From positions 1 through 44,544 of IMG/VR virus record IMGVR_UViG_3300023222_000094: DNA of 44,544 bases, one strand, 5' to 3'. This DNA comes from a virus. Positions 1-8,690 of this stretch are shown here, in pieces; within the stretch, counting starts at the first letter, position 1, and every line of letters starts with the position of its first letter. Below the pieces are notes generated by a model. The model worked only from the letters and a program-made list of their open reading frames with translations, was not told the origin of the DNA and ran no database searches. The position numbers and the translations under genes are program-made.

Positions 1-25
1 GCTGCTAGAAATTAGTTAAATTTTA

Positions 26-53
26 ATGGCGGCTTTATGTCGCCTTATTTTTT
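26..53 (+). terminator. Hairpin with T-run upstream of terB copy 1
   Basis: A six-pair stem (28-33 with 39-44, one G-T wobble) is followed by a T-rich run. It looks like an intrinsic terminator or attenuator just before the terB ribosome binding site. The same device sits before the second terB copy at 43988-44012, so the homology of the two copies extends upstream of the coding sequence. Confidence 0.5.
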
Positions 54-63
54 GGAGAATAAC

Positions 64-501
64 ATGTTTGATTCAATTAAGAAGTTCGCGTCAGGTGTAT
101 TAAATGAGGGTGAAAAAGCAATATCAAGAGCCATCGTTAAAGGGACCTTTAAACGCGTAGTGTGTGCTGGATATCTTATTGCTAGCGCAGATGGTGATTT
201 CGATGCTGACGAAAAAGACGATCTAGCCAAGATTGTTCAAAAAACTCTGCCTCAGTTTGATCTCGCTGATATTCTTGGTGTCATCGATGAGTGTGAAGAT
301 AAGATATCATTTAGTAAAACAATAGGGACTATGGAAATTCTAGATAATATCGGCGGTGCCACTGGTGATGATGCCAAGTTGATAATGCGTGTATGTTGTT
401 TTATTGGTGAGTCTAACGGTAAATTTGAGCAGTGTGAAAAGCGCGTTGCTCGCGATATAGCTATGAAGCTTAAAGTTTCACCTTCGGAATACAACCTATG
501 A
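64..501 (+). CDS. terB: TerB-family tellurite resistance protein, copy 1
   Basis: Cytosolic all-helical TerB protein of 145 aa, the usual length. An acidic run near residues 42-52 (ADGDFDADEKDDL) is where the family binds metal. TerB is known as the adaptor linking membrane TerC to calcium-binding TerD proteins. The start at 64 follows a TTGGAG Shine-Dalgarno; an upstream in-frame ATG at 37 has none. The stop overlaps the terC start (ATGA), so the two are translationally coupled. A diverged copy lies at 44024-44461, differing at about eleven residues. Family assignment is firm; its role in a phage is inference. Confidence 0.88.
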   Translation: MFDSIKKFASGVLNEGEKAISRAIVKGTFKRVVCAGYLIASADGDFDADEKDDLAKIVQKTLPQFDLADILGVIDECEDKISFSKTIGTMEILDNIGGATGDDAKLIMRVCCFIGESNGKFEQCEKRVARDIAMKLKVSPSEYNL

Positions 502-1391
502 TTGACTCAATAGGTTATCCACCAACAACTGTCTCTATTTTTGTGGCATTGGTTATCGGGTTATTATGTTTGGATTTTTGGACTCATAAAAAAGATTCAG
601 TAGTAACCCTAAAATCAGCAGTTGTTTGGTCTCTGTTCTATGTGGCCTGCTCCATGGCATTTGCTGGTTATATCTACCTAAGCCATGGACAGGAAAGCGC
701 TAGCCTATTCTTAACTGGTTATTCACTTGAAAAAGTTTTAGCATTTGACAATTTATTTGTCTTTTCGTTGATTTTTGCCTATTTTAAGATACCGGAAAAC
801 AAACAGCATTCAGCGCTTCACTGGGGCATAGCCGGGGCTATTGTGTTCAGACTGGTTTTTGTTGCCATAGGTGTTGGTTCGTTAAACGCTATCGGTCCAA
901 TTGTCGAGGTTGTATTTGCTGTGCTGATATTGGCTTCTGTGTGGATGATTATCAAAGCCGGTGACGATGAAGATGTTGATTATGACAATACTTGGTACAC
1001 GAAGGCGATAAGGAAGGTCTATCCAGGCGCTTCAGTATTATTTGTGGCCATATGCGTTATTGAAATTAGTGACATCATGTTTTCATTCGACAGTGTACCG
1101 GCAATTATAGCAATCACTAAAGATCCCTTATTAATTTACAGCTCTATGATTTTTGCAATAATCGGATTGCGGTCAATGTATTTTATTATCTCGGCGTTGT
1201 CACGGTTCTTTGTTTATATGGACCAAGCTGTGTGTGTTGTTCTTACGTTTATTGCCGCTAAGTTAATTGCTAGCGCCACTATGGGCTTACATGTCGACCC
1301 TAATGTTAGTTTGCTTATCATATTGGTCATCTTATTCATAGGAGCTTTATCCTCCATAATAATTGGACAAAAAAATGAAAATCTTAACTGA
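498..1391 (+). CDS. terC: TerC-family integral membrane protein
   Basis: Polytopic membrane protein of 297 aa with about seven to nine hydrophobic segments. Two family signatures are visible: EKVLAFDNLFVFSLIF near residues 78-93 and EISDIMFSFDSVPAIIA near 188-204. Their acidic residues lie inside membrane segments and are thought to bind or move a metal ion. TerC is needed for tellurite resistance and for the linked phage-inhibition and colicin-resistance traits of Ter systems. It starts inside the terB stop and its end overlaps the next gene. The first 29 codons occur again at the end of the window. Confidence 0.92.
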   Translation: MIDSIGYPPTTVSIFVALVIGLLCLDFWTHKKDSVVTLKSAVVWSLFYVACSMAFAGYIYLSHGQESASLFLTGYSLEKVLAFDNLFVFSLIFAYFKIPENKQHSALHWGIAGAIVFRLVFVAIGVGSLNAIGPIVEVVFAVLILASVWMIIKAGDDEDVDYDNTWYTKAIRKVYPGASVLFVAICVIEISDIMFSFDSVPAIIAITKDPLLIYSSMIFAIIGLRSMYFIISALSRFFVYMDQAVCVVLTFIAAKLIASATMGLHVDPNVSLLIILVILFIGALSSIIIGQKNENLN

Positions 1392-1644
1392 TATAAAAAA
1401 GATGGTGTCAGGTGGTGCTATGTCAATGGTTAAAGGAGCAGCGATAAAATTTTTGTTACTGACAATAGCAGTCATAATTGGTATAACTGCCGTATTCAAA
1501 ATAGCTAGCTACACGTCTGCACGATATGCTTGTCACATTCAATGGCAGGAAAGCGGGATAGAATACAAATACACCCTTAGAGGTGGGTGTTTGCTAAAGC
1601 GTGGTGATGGTTGGATACCATCTAAAAATTTCAGAGTGCAATAA
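1375..1644 (+). CDS. Small single-pass membrane protein of the ter module
   Basis: Unrecognised 89-aa protein. One hydrophobic segment near residues 24-45 (FLLLTIAVIIGITAVF) follows a short basic N-terminus; the rest is a small domain with two cysteines. It overlaps the last codons of terC by 17 bases and is the last gene before the terminator at 1648, so it belongs to the ter transcript. ATG at 1375 is preferred over TTG at 1363; neither has a strong ribosome binding site, which fits coupling to terC. Confidence 0.65.
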   Translation: MKILTDIKKMVSGGAMSMVKGAAIKFLLLTIAVIIGITAVFKIASYTSARYACHIQWQESGIEYKYTLRGGCLLKRGDGWIPSKNFRVQ

Positions 1645-1647
1645 AAG

Positions 1648-1672
1648 AAACCCCCGTTAACCTGGGGGTTTT
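1648..1672 (+). terminator. Intrinsic terminator ending the ter module
   Basis: Perfect eight-pair stem (AAACCCCC at 1648-1655 with GGGGGTTT at 1664-1671), an eight-base loop and a short T-run. It begins three bases after the stop of the last ter-module gene. Confidence 0.85.
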
Positions 1673-1676
1673 GCGT

Positions 1677-1682
1677 TATAAT
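1677..1682 (+). promoter_or_regulatory. Candidate -10 element after the ter terminator
   Basis: A perfect TATAAT follows the terminator and precedes the gene at 1706. No good -35 hexamer lies 16-18 bases upstream, because that space is taken by the terminator hairpin, so the promoter call is weak. Similar GTTATA(A/C)T strings occur at 39547, where no -35 is convincing, and at 42771, inside a better-supported promoter. Confidence 0.35.
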
Positions 1683-1705
1683 GTACGGTACTAAATCACA
1701 ATAAA

Positions 1706-1933
1706 GTGAGAATAAAGGTGCCAGTAAAAGTAATCAAACGTAATAAGAAATTCAGAATAGTAGAATCAAAATCAGGAAAGATAGCCAAAAATGCCGCAGG
1801 CAGCGCGCTAGATGGTGGAGGCAGAGAATCTAGAGCGGAGGTACAAAAACAGGCAACAGCCGTTAATATCTCTCAGGCTAAAAAACGTGGCACCAAAATT
1901 CCTAATATCAAGAAACAACAGCGAAGAAGGTGA
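1706..1933 (+). CDS. Small basic protein, unknown function
   Basis: Unrecognised 75-aa protein rich in Lys and Arg throughout, with basic ends (KVIKRNKK and KKQQRRR). Charge suggests nucleic-acid binding, but no fold is recognisable. It is the first gene of the rightward structural block, right after the ter terminator. The start is uncertain: GTG at 1706 gives the longest product, and GTG at 1718 is an alternative. A second Lys-rich small protein is at 42807, also just after a candidate promoter. Confidence 0.55.
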   Translation: MRIKVPVKVIKRNKKFRIVESKSGKIAKNAAGSALDGGGRESRAEVQKQATAVNISQAKKRGTKIPNIKKQQRRR

Positions 1934-2241
1934 ATTGCGTTAAAATTCCCTTCAAAACTAAGCAGGAAGCGAAGATATATTTTCGAAGGCAACAAGCCTC
2001 AAAGGGTAACACAATCAAAAGCAAGCTTCGCTTTTATGAATGCCCACATTGCGGATGTTGGCACATGACCTCAATGTCAAAAGCCACTTCTAAAATGCTA
2101 AAGAAAAGATTAAAAGAGTTAGGGATAAAAGCAGGTCAAATATGGGAGAACCAAAACGGTGATACAATAGAAATTATTGAGCCACCATCAACCATAGAGG
2201 ACTTAGGAAGATGGTTAACATATTTTAGATTAGTTAAATAG
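1930..2241 (+). CDS. Small protein with a zinc-knuckle-like motif
   Basis: 103 aa, not recognised. A basic N-terminal half carries CPHCGCWH near residues 38-45, a possible zinc site. The C-terminal part (GQIWENQNGDTIEI) resembles a short beta-barrel segment seen in small phage proteins. The GTG start overlaps the previous stop and is preceded by GAAGAAGG. It belongs to the run of small genes leading to terminase. Confidence 0.65.
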   Translation: MNCVKIPFKTKQEAKIYFRRQQASKGNTIKSKLRFYECPHCGCWHMTSMSKATSKMLKKRLKELGIKAGQIWENQNGDTIEIIEPPSTIEDLGRWLTYFRLVK

Positions 2242-2253
2242 CGAGGAAACACC

Positions 2254-2610
2254 ATGCATCAAATACAAGAAGGTTCCAAAGTTACAATTAAAACCGATCC
2301 AAACAATAAATACCCACAGGCTGAACCCGCTCAAATCTTAGAATCTCTGGGTATTGTTGCTCATTGGTTAAGTTCGGAAACCGGAGCCACTTTCAAGGAA
2401 CGGATCGAGTTAAATTATGAATTCCTTGGTGAGTGGAATAATAAGGCGAAGATTACCGAGGACGGGACTCGTAAATACCCTGGTGATCCACAAAGCCATC
2501 CATGCGCAAAATTTACCAATATGGACACTGGCGAAATTTGCTTTATGTACCCTGGTGCTTGGTTAGCTGTAAAAACTGACAATGATTGGTTCACAACGAG
2601 GATAGATTAA
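2254..2610 (+). CDS. Hypothetical phage protein
   Basis: 118 aa, no family recognised and no membrane segment. The start follows a good GAGGAAA Shine-Dalgarno. Its stop overlaps the next start by one base (TAATG). Co-transcribed with neighbouring small genes upstream of the terminase genes. Confidence 0.65.
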   Translation: MHQIQEGSKVTIKTDPNNKYPQAEPAQILESLGIVAHWLSSETGATFKERIELNYEFLGEWNNKAKITEDGTRKYPGDPQSHPCAKFTNMDTGEICFMYPGAWLAVKTDNDWFTTRID

Positions 2611-2819
2611 TGAATATATTTGAGAATGAAGAAGCGTGTAAAGAATGGATTGACAAGGCTACTTATGAGCAGCTATTAAGACACAACAGATTCGCTCCTC
2701 TAGGTGATAGATTATTTGTAGGTGACATTGGTAAATATTTTATAGAATCGATGGCAGCTAAAAGAGGTAGTGATGCTGAACATACAGCGGCAAGTAAACG
2801 TATAGGATGGGATGGTTAA
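2610..2819 (+). CDS. Conserved small phage protein
   Basis: 69 aa. The central stretch (YEQLLRHNRFAPLGDRLFVG) followed by YF..MA.KR matches, from memory, a small protein common in many tailed phages and often located near terminase or early genes. Its function is unknown. ATG at 2610 is preferred because it overlaps the previous stop and follows ACGAGGA; a longer TTG form has no ribosome binding site. Confidence 0.7.
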   Translation: MNIFENEEACKEWIDKATYEQLLRHNRFAPLGDRLFVGDIGKYFIESMAAKRGSDAEHTAASKRIGWDG

Positions 2820-2821
2820 TT

Positions 2822-3181
2822 ATGAAATTTAACGAAATGAGCGATAAAGAATTTTTTACAAATCTTATCCAAGCCTCTCAAGATACCTATAAAGAATACT
2901 GTCAATTTAAGGCTGCCGATGAGGATTTAACTGGTTATTCAGAAACTGATTACCAAGCAGCTCTCGAACATGCGAAAACTCGCATTGAAAAAATGAAATA
3001 TGTCATAGATTTAGGTAAACCTCAAAGATACCCAGTCAATGGAGAACTATGTGAACGCCTATCAAAAATAATAGAGGAATACGAAGGCAGAGTATCAACA
3101 GCAGAGGTCATAGGCCTTTTAGAGATGCTTAAGATATCGATATACAACGAAGCAGTGAAAGAGGATTTAAACAGTGAATAA
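2822..3181 (+). CDS. Hypothetical phage protein (DUF7681-like layout)
   Basis: 119 aa, helical, acidic at both ends, no recognised motif beyond a general resemblance to small phage proteins of this type. The chosen ATG at 2822 lies just after the previous stop. The end overlaps the GTG start of the next gene by eight bases. Confidence 0.6.
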   Translation: MKFNEMSDKEFFTNLIQASQDTYKEYCQFKAADEDLTGYSETDYQAALEHAKTRIEKMKYVIDLGKPQRYPVNGELCERLSKIIEEYEGRVSTAEVIGLLEMLKISIYNEAVKEDLNSE

Positions 3182-3383
3182 ATTAATAACTGCGGCTGCA
3201 AAGCTTTATCATAATCTGCAGAGACAAGAAATCCTATACTTTTTCGCCCGTATGAATGACGGTTACGACCATTCTCACTATCCCGAACCTAAATCTAAGA
3301 AAGTGTGGCATTGGGGTATTAAAAGATGGGGTCGAGGTTTCTCTATTGAAGAATACCGAATTAGAGAGTCAAAGGATAAATGA
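3174..3383 (+). CDS. Small hypothetical protein
   Basis: 69 aa, rich in aromatic and basic residues (KVWHWGIKRWGRGF). The GTG start follows a GAGG Shine-Dalgarno inside the end of the previous gene. One base separates it from the terminase small subunit gene, implying coupled translation. No function assigned. Confidence 0.55.
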   Translation: MNKLITAAAKLYHNLQRQEILYFFARMNDGYDHSHYPEPKSKKVWHWGIKRWGRGFSIEEYRIRESKDK

Positions 3384-3384
3384 T

Positions 3385-3828
3385 ATGGCTAAAAGAGGAA
3401 GACCAACAGACTATACTAAAAAACTAGCCGCTGAACTATGTAGTCAAATAGCAACAGGTATGAGCTTAAGGAAAGTTTGCAAAAAAACTTCAATGCCTTC
3501 AACTGTTACTGTTTATGTTTGGTTTTCTAAGCATCCCGAGTTTGTTAGCCAATACGCGCGCGCCAAAGAGGACTCAGCAGACGCAGACCAAGATAGACTC
3601 GATGAAATCGCTGAAGGTGTACTTGCTGGTACATACGAACCAAAAGCAGCGAGGGTAGCAGCAGATATCATTAAATGGTCAGCTAGCAAGAAGAAACCAA
3701 GGAAGTATGGAGACAGGCAAACAGTCGAGCATGAAGGGAGTATAGGCATCACTGATTTAACCGAAGAAGAACTTGATCGAAAGATTCAGCAGTTAGAACA
3801 AAAGCATGAACAAAGCACAAAAAATTGA
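3385..3828 (+). CDS. terS: Terminase small subunit
   Basis: 147-aa DNA-recognition subunit of the packaging motor. The N-terminal part (GRPTDYTKKLAAELCSQIA, then GMSLRKVCK) is the helix-turn-helix region typical of small terminases. The middle carries the usual acidic ARAKEDSADADQD segment and the C-terminus is a charged coiled coil. It sits directly before the large subunit. Its last codons fall in a repeated sequence that also forms the start of terL. Confidence 0.85.
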   Translation: MAKRGRPTDYTKKLAAELCSQIATGMSLRKVCKKTSMPSTVTVYVWFSKHPEFVSQYARAKEDSADADQDRLDEIAEGVLAGTYEPKAARVAADIIKWSASKKKPRKYGDRQTVEHEGSIGITDLTEEELDRKIQQLEQKHEQSTKN

Positions 3829-3933
3829 ATAAAAAGTGATAAAACATGCATAAATAAACAAAAGGTATCGTTATTTACGGTGTTTTACTTTTAGAACTGA
3901 ATAAAACATGAATAAAGCACAAAAAATTGAATA
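3805..3933 (+). repeat. Direct repeat joining the end of terS and start of terL
   Basis: Bases 3805-3831 recur at 3907-3933 with one mismatch in 27. Copy 1 encodes the last residues and stop of TerS, copy 2 the first codons of TerL, in different reading frames. The 79-base gap between the two genes is AT-rich and non-coding and includes a further ATAAAACATG repeat. Confidence 0.75.
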
Positions 3934-5380
3934 CGCGCAGCTTCTAGAGGAAAAGATAAGGCGCAATAAATTAACTCAGGGCATCCGTGCATACCTTGGG
4001 TTATATGATTGGCAAAATAAATTCAATGCGGCCACTAAAGAACATACTGCTTGTATGCTCATGGCAGCGAGTCAAGTGGGAAAATCGCGTACTGGGTGCG
4101 TTATTGATTCCCATCATTTAACAGGTAATTATCCTGATGGATGGGAAGGCCATAGATTCTCAAGTCCTCCAATGTGTTGGCTTCTTGGTTACTCAGGTGA
4201 AAAGACCAGAGACTTACTGCAACTTAAACTATTCGGAAGATTTCAAGGTGGTAAATTTGAAGGTGGTTTTGTTCCAGCCGATAAGATAGTTGATTGGCGA
4301 GCCATGACAGGCACATCTGGCGCTATGCGTGAAGTCAGGGTAAAACATACCAATGGTACGGCCATCTGCCAATTCTGGTCATACAGCCAAGGCCAACATG
4401 CGTTGATGGGTGATGTAATTGATTGGTATCATTTCGATGAAGAACCTAGAGACCCTGAAATATATCCGCAAGTCATCACCAGAACACTAAACGGTGATAA
4501 TAACAAAGGCGGTAGAGGAATATTAACCTTCACCCCTGAGAATGGCAAAACAGAGCTTGTATGTAAATTCATGGACGAGCCAATACCTAGTCAGTATCTA
4601 CAAACCGCAACATGGGATGAAGCACCTCACCTAAAAGAAGAAGTAAAAGTAGCTATCCTTGCTCAATACCCATCTTACCAACGCGATATGCGTTCTCGTG
4701 GTGTCCCGTTGATGGGTGCTGGTTTAATATTTGAACATCCAGCAGACCAGATAAGATGCGACCCATTCGAGATACCTGCTCATTGGTATCTAATCAACGG
4801 TATGGATTTTGGTTGGGAACACCCACAAGCACACATCCAATTAGCCTGGGATATGGGCGCTGATATGTTTTATGTTATTCACGCATTCAAGAAATCAAAG
4901 ATACAACCATTCGAAGCCTGGAATGTGGTCAAGTCATGGTCTGAGGATGTGCCTGCGGCGTGGCCGCACGATGGGAACAAACACCAACAAACAAATAAAC
5001 AAGATGCGATTCAGGTCAAATCCCTATATGAAGATGCTGGTTGGGAGATGATTGAAGAGCATACTACATGGGAAGAAGGCGGTAACGGTGTTGAGGCCGG
5101 GCTAATGGAACTCAACAATTTGATGAAAGCAGGTAGATTTAAGGTGTTTTCTCACCTGACAGAGGTATTTGAAGAGATTAGGGAGTATCATAGGCATAAC
5201 AAAAAAGGCGAAGACGGTACAGTTAGGAGTGTAATCGTAAAAACTAAAGACGATTTAATCGACGCCGTACGCTACGCATATATGATGCGCCGCCACGCTA
5301 TCCAGAAGAATGATATAGGTCGTGATTTTTACGAAGAAGATGATTATCACGGTAATGACACTAATGCCCTAGGCTATTAA
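3908..5380 (+). CDS. terL: Terminase large subunit
   Basis: 490-aa packaging ATPase and nuclease. Walker A is AASQVGKS at residues 53-60 and Walker B is IDWYHFDEEP near 171-180. The C-terminal RNase-H-like nuclease begins with GMDFGWEHPQ near 298-307. Length and layout match the headful-type large terminases of podoviruses, which agrees with a circularly permuted genome. A starting Met at 3908 is the only sensible start but lacks a strong Shine-Dalgarno. Confidence 0.93.
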   Translation: MNKAQKIEYAQLLEEKIRRNKLTQGIRAYLGLYDWQNKFNAATKEHTACMLMAASQVGKSRTGCVIDSHHLTGNYPDGWEGHRFSSPPMCWLLGYSGEKTRDLLQLKLFGRFQGGKFEGGFVPADKIVDWRAMTGTSGAMREVRVKHTNGTAICQFWSYSQGQHALMGDVIDWYHFDEEPRDPEIYPQVITRTLNGDNNKGGRGILTFTPENGKTELVCKFMDEPIPSQYLQTATWDEAPHLKEEVKVAILAQYPSYQRDMRSRGVPLMGAGLIFEHPADQIRCDPFEIPAHWYLINGMDFGWEHPQAHIQLAWDMGADMFYVIHAFKKSKIQPFEAWNVVKSWSEDVPAAWPHDGNKHQQTNKQDAIQVKSLYEDAGWEMIEEHTTWEEGGNGVEAGLMELNNLMKAGRFKVFSHLTEVFEEIREYHRHNKKGEDGTVRSVIVKTKDDLIDAVRYAYMMRRHAIQKNDIGRDFYEEDDYHGNDTNALGY

Positions 5381-5382
5381 TT

Positions 5383-5664
5383 ATGAATAGAGAGCTTCCA
5401 TTTGATTTTACCAAGATAGATACTTCATCCGTAGATAAAGAAATTATATCTGATGAAGTTTTATTAGAAAGAATAAAATATTTAGAACTTGTTGGTGTCG
5501 GTGGTTATGGACTTATTGCGGAGCTAGCAAAAAGATTCGCCTCTATGTCATGTGAGTGTCAGGAATGCGGATTCGTCAAGTCCGTACCTTGCGGGATAAA
5601 AAAGTTCGAACAAGGCAATATTATATACACTGAAATTATAGCTGACCCAAGAGGAGAATTTTAA
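5383..5664 (+). CDS. Hypothetical protein with zinc-ribbon cysteines
   Basis: 93 aa, unrecognised. A C.C..C.......C cluster near residues 57-69 suggests a metal-binding ribbon. It starts two bases after terL and lies between terminase and portal, a common place for inserted accessory genes. Confidence 0.6.
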   Translation: MNRELPFDFTKIDTSSVDKEIISDEVLLERIKYLELVGVGGYGLIAELAKRFASMSCECQECGFVKSVPCGIKKFEQGNIIYTEIIADPRGEF

Positions 5665-5666
5665 TC

Positions 5667-6332
5667 ATGATTAACAAAACAGACAAATTATTCATCAACA
5701 GCACCAAAGCAGTTAATCCAACTCCTAAGAAAGATAAATTATTAGGTAAAGTACCAATCAAAGAATACATAGACTTCGACAGTACTGAATGGTCTGTGTT
5801 TTCTTATGTTGAATCAAACAAAGCATTTGAATTATATGGACCTGAATCAGCAGTAATTGGAGTTCATGCTGCTAGAGTAGGAATTAAAAATGTCACTTAT
5901 GTGCGCATAGCACCTACAGTAGGTGCGGCGATTAAAATGTTCCTCGATTTGTTAAATAATCTAAAAAGAGCAGCATTCACTACAAGATTAGCAGGATATA
6001 AACTGGGGGAAGGACGATTAATTTTTCAATGCAGAAATGATATAACACTGCATGAAAGAGCGGATGGAAGAATACAATTAAGCTGGCCTGGTAGATTAAC
6101 TAGAATTCCTCCTGAAGAAAATAGTTGGGTTTTGCCTACAAACAAAGAAGTTATTGCTCACATCAATCGAATACAAGAAAACCCTTTTGTAATATCAGCC
6201 AAAAATTCAGGACTAGGTGATGGGGTTTTACATATCTACAATTGTTCTAGTGAATCAGTGAAAACCAATGGCGATTTATCTGAAGCGTCTCTCGAAGAAA
6301 TGCTTATCCAGATTAATAAAAACAGTCGGTAA
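5667..6332 (+). CDS. Hypothetical protein inserted before the portal gene
   Basis: 221 aa, not recognised; soluble, no clear motif. A strong GAGGAGA Shine-Dalgarno precedes the start. The last segment (DLSEASLEEMLIQI) closely resembles a stretch of the major capsid protein (DLSEAALEDLLIQI), and the DNA is similar too. This may be chance or shared origin. Terminase and portal genes are normally adjacent, so this and the preceding gene look like later insertions. Confidence 0.65.
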   Translation: MINKTDKLFINSTKAVNPTPKKDKLLGKVPIKEYIDFDSTEWSVFSYVESNKAFELYGPESAVIGVHAARVGIKNVTYVRIAPTVGAAIKMFLDLLNNLKRAAFTTRLAGYKLGEGRLIFQCRNDITLHERADGRIQLSWPGRLTRIPPEENSWVLPTNKEVIAHINRIQENPFVISAKNSGLGDGVLHIYNCSSESVKTNGDLSEASLEEMLIQINKNSR

Positions 6333-6337
6333 AAATT

Positions 6338-8485
6338 ATGTCAATTAAATCCCTCTTAGAATTCGTCGGCAAGCAAAACATAGCCGATGATATCGATAAA
6401 GAAAAACTCGCTGAAATCGGTGAACGTGTCAAGCGTCAATTCGATGAAGACTGGGACTCAATGGATGATTGGTCTAATGCCGTTGAAAATAGCATTAAAC
6501 TAATGAAGCAGGAATTTCACCCTAAATCCACACCATGGGACGGTGCTAGCAATTTTAAATCACCCATCCTATCAGAGTCGAGTATAGCTTTCGGTGATAA
6601 AGCATCACTCGAATTACTAAGAGCGCGTAATTTAGTCAAAGCAGATATCATTGGCGTAGACAGACAAGGACAGAAAAAAGAATTAGCTAAACGCATTACT
6701 GAAGCCATGAATTTTCAAGTCAACCATCAGATGAAAGAATGGCGCAAAGACCAAAAGCGAATGTTTTATATATTACCCAACAATGGAACAATATTTAAAA
6801 AAACAGTATTCGATCCACTCCAGGGTAAGACCGCATCACATATCATCCAGTATCCAGATTTTGCAGTTAACCAAGCAACAACAAGTATGGAAGATAACCG
6901 TTCATTCACACAGATTTTAGATGTTGATCAAAATGGTGTAATTGAGCGTCAAAACGCTGGTTTATGGTTAGATGATGTTGAACTATATCCTGAAGACTCA
7001 GACGGTGATGAAGGTTCTAACGAAGCAGCAGAAACTATTAATGCTGAAGCTAATCCTGATAGATTTCTAGAGCAACAATGCTTTGCTGATTTAGACGATG
7101 ACGACTATGAGGAACCATATATTATTACTGTTCATGAACAAACAAGGAAAATTGTTCGTGTTGTCGCTAGATATGATGAACGCTCATTCATTATCAAAAC
7201 ACCGGAAGGTCGAATAATGAATTTAACCGAGGCCATCAAGCAAGAAACAGCTGCTATGCTTCAGAGGCAGGAAGCAACAGGAATACAAGAACAATTACCA
7301 GAAACTTTTGATATCAACAAATTTGAATTCGTTCGCATTGAACCGATTCAACAAATCACTAAATACGGATTCATACCATCACCAGACGGTACATTCCTGG
7401 ATTTAGGTTATGCCCATTTACTAAGCGCTATCACCCAAGGTGTGAATACAACGACTAACCAGTTAACAGATGCTGGTACATTAAGGAACATGGGTGGTGG
7501 ATTCTTAGCTAAAGGTTTTCGTAAAAAAATGGGGCCATTACGAACTAAACCAGGACAATACACATCTACAGAAATATCAGCTAAAGATTTACAAACAGGT
7601 ATCCTGCCTAATCCCAATCCAGAGCCGAGCGCTGTTCTATTTCAACTCAACGAGAAGCTAGAACAACAGGCAAGAACATTTGCCGCTATCGTCGATACGA
7701 GCGGGCAGATACAAGCCAACACAGCCCCAACAACAGCGTTAGCCATCATTCAGGAAGCATTGATATCAACATCAGCATTAATGGGTCGCATAATTGACGG
7801 AATGTCCGATGAGTTCCAAATATTATTTGAACTCAATAAAAGAACATTCGACCCTGAATCGTATAAAACAATACTGGATGAACCACAAGCAAATGCACTA
7901 ATCGATTTTAATAACGAATCTCTTGATATTGTTCCAACTGCTAGTCCTGAAATGTCTTCTAAATTACAGCGTATTCAACTATCCACCATAGAAGTTGAAC
8001 AAATACCCAACGTTATTCAAGCCGGTGGCAATCCACTACCGATAATAAAAAACTTCTTTGAGCGTATCGGTTCAGATAACATAGATGAAATATTCCCAGA
8101 ACAACCAACTGACAAGCAAGCAGAAGAAATAGCAGGGTTCAGACAAGCACAAGAACAAGCTAACCAGTTGCAGCAACAACAGCTAGAATTTTTAGAATTA
8201 CAGACAGAAATACTATCTAGAGAGCAAGATAGACTAGATGCAGACACTAAGCGCAAGATTGATGAAACTATAGGTAAACTCGAAGAAATGAGAGCTAGCA
8301 GCATCCTCAAATTAGAACAAGCAGAATCAGAAGAAGTTAAGAACCAGATTAATAAATATACAGCACAGGTTAATTCAACAATAGACATGTTAACTGCCAT
8401 AGGAGCAGATAATGCTAGAACAGCTGATATCAGAAATCAAAGACAGGCACAACAAGCGGCCAATCTCCCAGGAACTGTACAATAA
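6338..8485 (+). CDS. Portal protein
   Basis: 715-aa ring-forming portal, through which DNA is packaged and ejected. The N-terminal segment (WSNAVENSIKLMKQE, then STPWDGASNFKSPIL) is typical of the large portals of short-tailed phages, and the length is close to P22 portal (725 aa). The C-terminal third is a long Gln/Glu-rich coiled coil (about residues 585-690) like the barrel of P22-type portals. The next gene starts inside its last 73 bases. Confidence 0.88.
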   Translation: MSIKSLLEFVGKQNIADDIDKEKLAEIGERVKRQFDEDWDSMDDWSNAVENSIKLMKQEFHPKSTPWDGASNFKSPILSESSIAFGDKASLELLRARNLVKADIIGVDRQGQKKELAKRITEAMNFQVNHQMKEWRKDQKRMFYILPNNGTIFKKTVFDPLQGKTASHIIQYPDFAVNQATTSMEDNRSFTQILDVDQNGVIERQNAGLWLDDVELYPEDSDGDEGSNEAAETINAEANPDRFLEQQCFADLDDDDYEEPYIITVHEQTRKIVRVVARYDERSFIIKTPEGRIMNLTEAIKQETAAMLQRQEATGIQEQLPETFDINKFEFVRIEPIQQITKYGFIPSPDGTFLDLGYAHLLSAITQGVNTTTNQLTDAGTLRNMGGGFLAKGFRKKMGPLRTKPGQYTSTEISAKDLQTGILPNPNPEPSAVLFQLNEKLEQQARTFAAIVDTSGQIQANTAPTTALAIIQEALISTSALMGRIIDGMSDEFQILFELNKRTFDPESYKTILDEPQANALIDFNNESLDIVPTASPEMSSKLQRIQLSTIEVEQIPNVIQAGGNPLPIIKNFFERIGSDNIDEIFPEQPTDKQAEEIAGFRQAQEQANQLQQQQLEFLELQTEILSREQDRLDADTKRKIDETIGKLEEMRASSILKLEQAESEEVKNQINKYTAQVNSTIDMLTAIGADNARTADIRNQRQAQQAANLPGTVQ

Positions 8486-8690
8486 GTGGCTTCATTCTAC
8501 AGTCACTAGACGTTTATTCGAAGACCTTGAATTGTCCGTAATCGACACATTTCAAGATTATGTCACTGAAAATAATACACCTGAAGAAATCCTTATCGAA
8601 GTTGCTAAAAGAGATGGTGCCTCTCAAATGGTAGAGCAGGTACTCGACTGGTCGCCTAAAGGTGTAGAGGGTCCAAATGATGAAGACTGA
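8412..8690 (+). CDS. Small protein overlapping the portal end
   Basis: 92 aa, unrecognised. It begins inside the portal gene in another frame; the start is supported by AGGAG six bases upstream. Acidic C-terminus ending NDED. Small proteins in this place are common in podoviruses with this portal type. Confidence 0.6.
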   Translation: MLEQLISEIKDRHNKRPISQELYNKWLHSTVTRRLFEDLELSVIDTFQDYVTENNTPEEILIEVAKRDGASQMVEQVLDWSPKGVEGPNDED

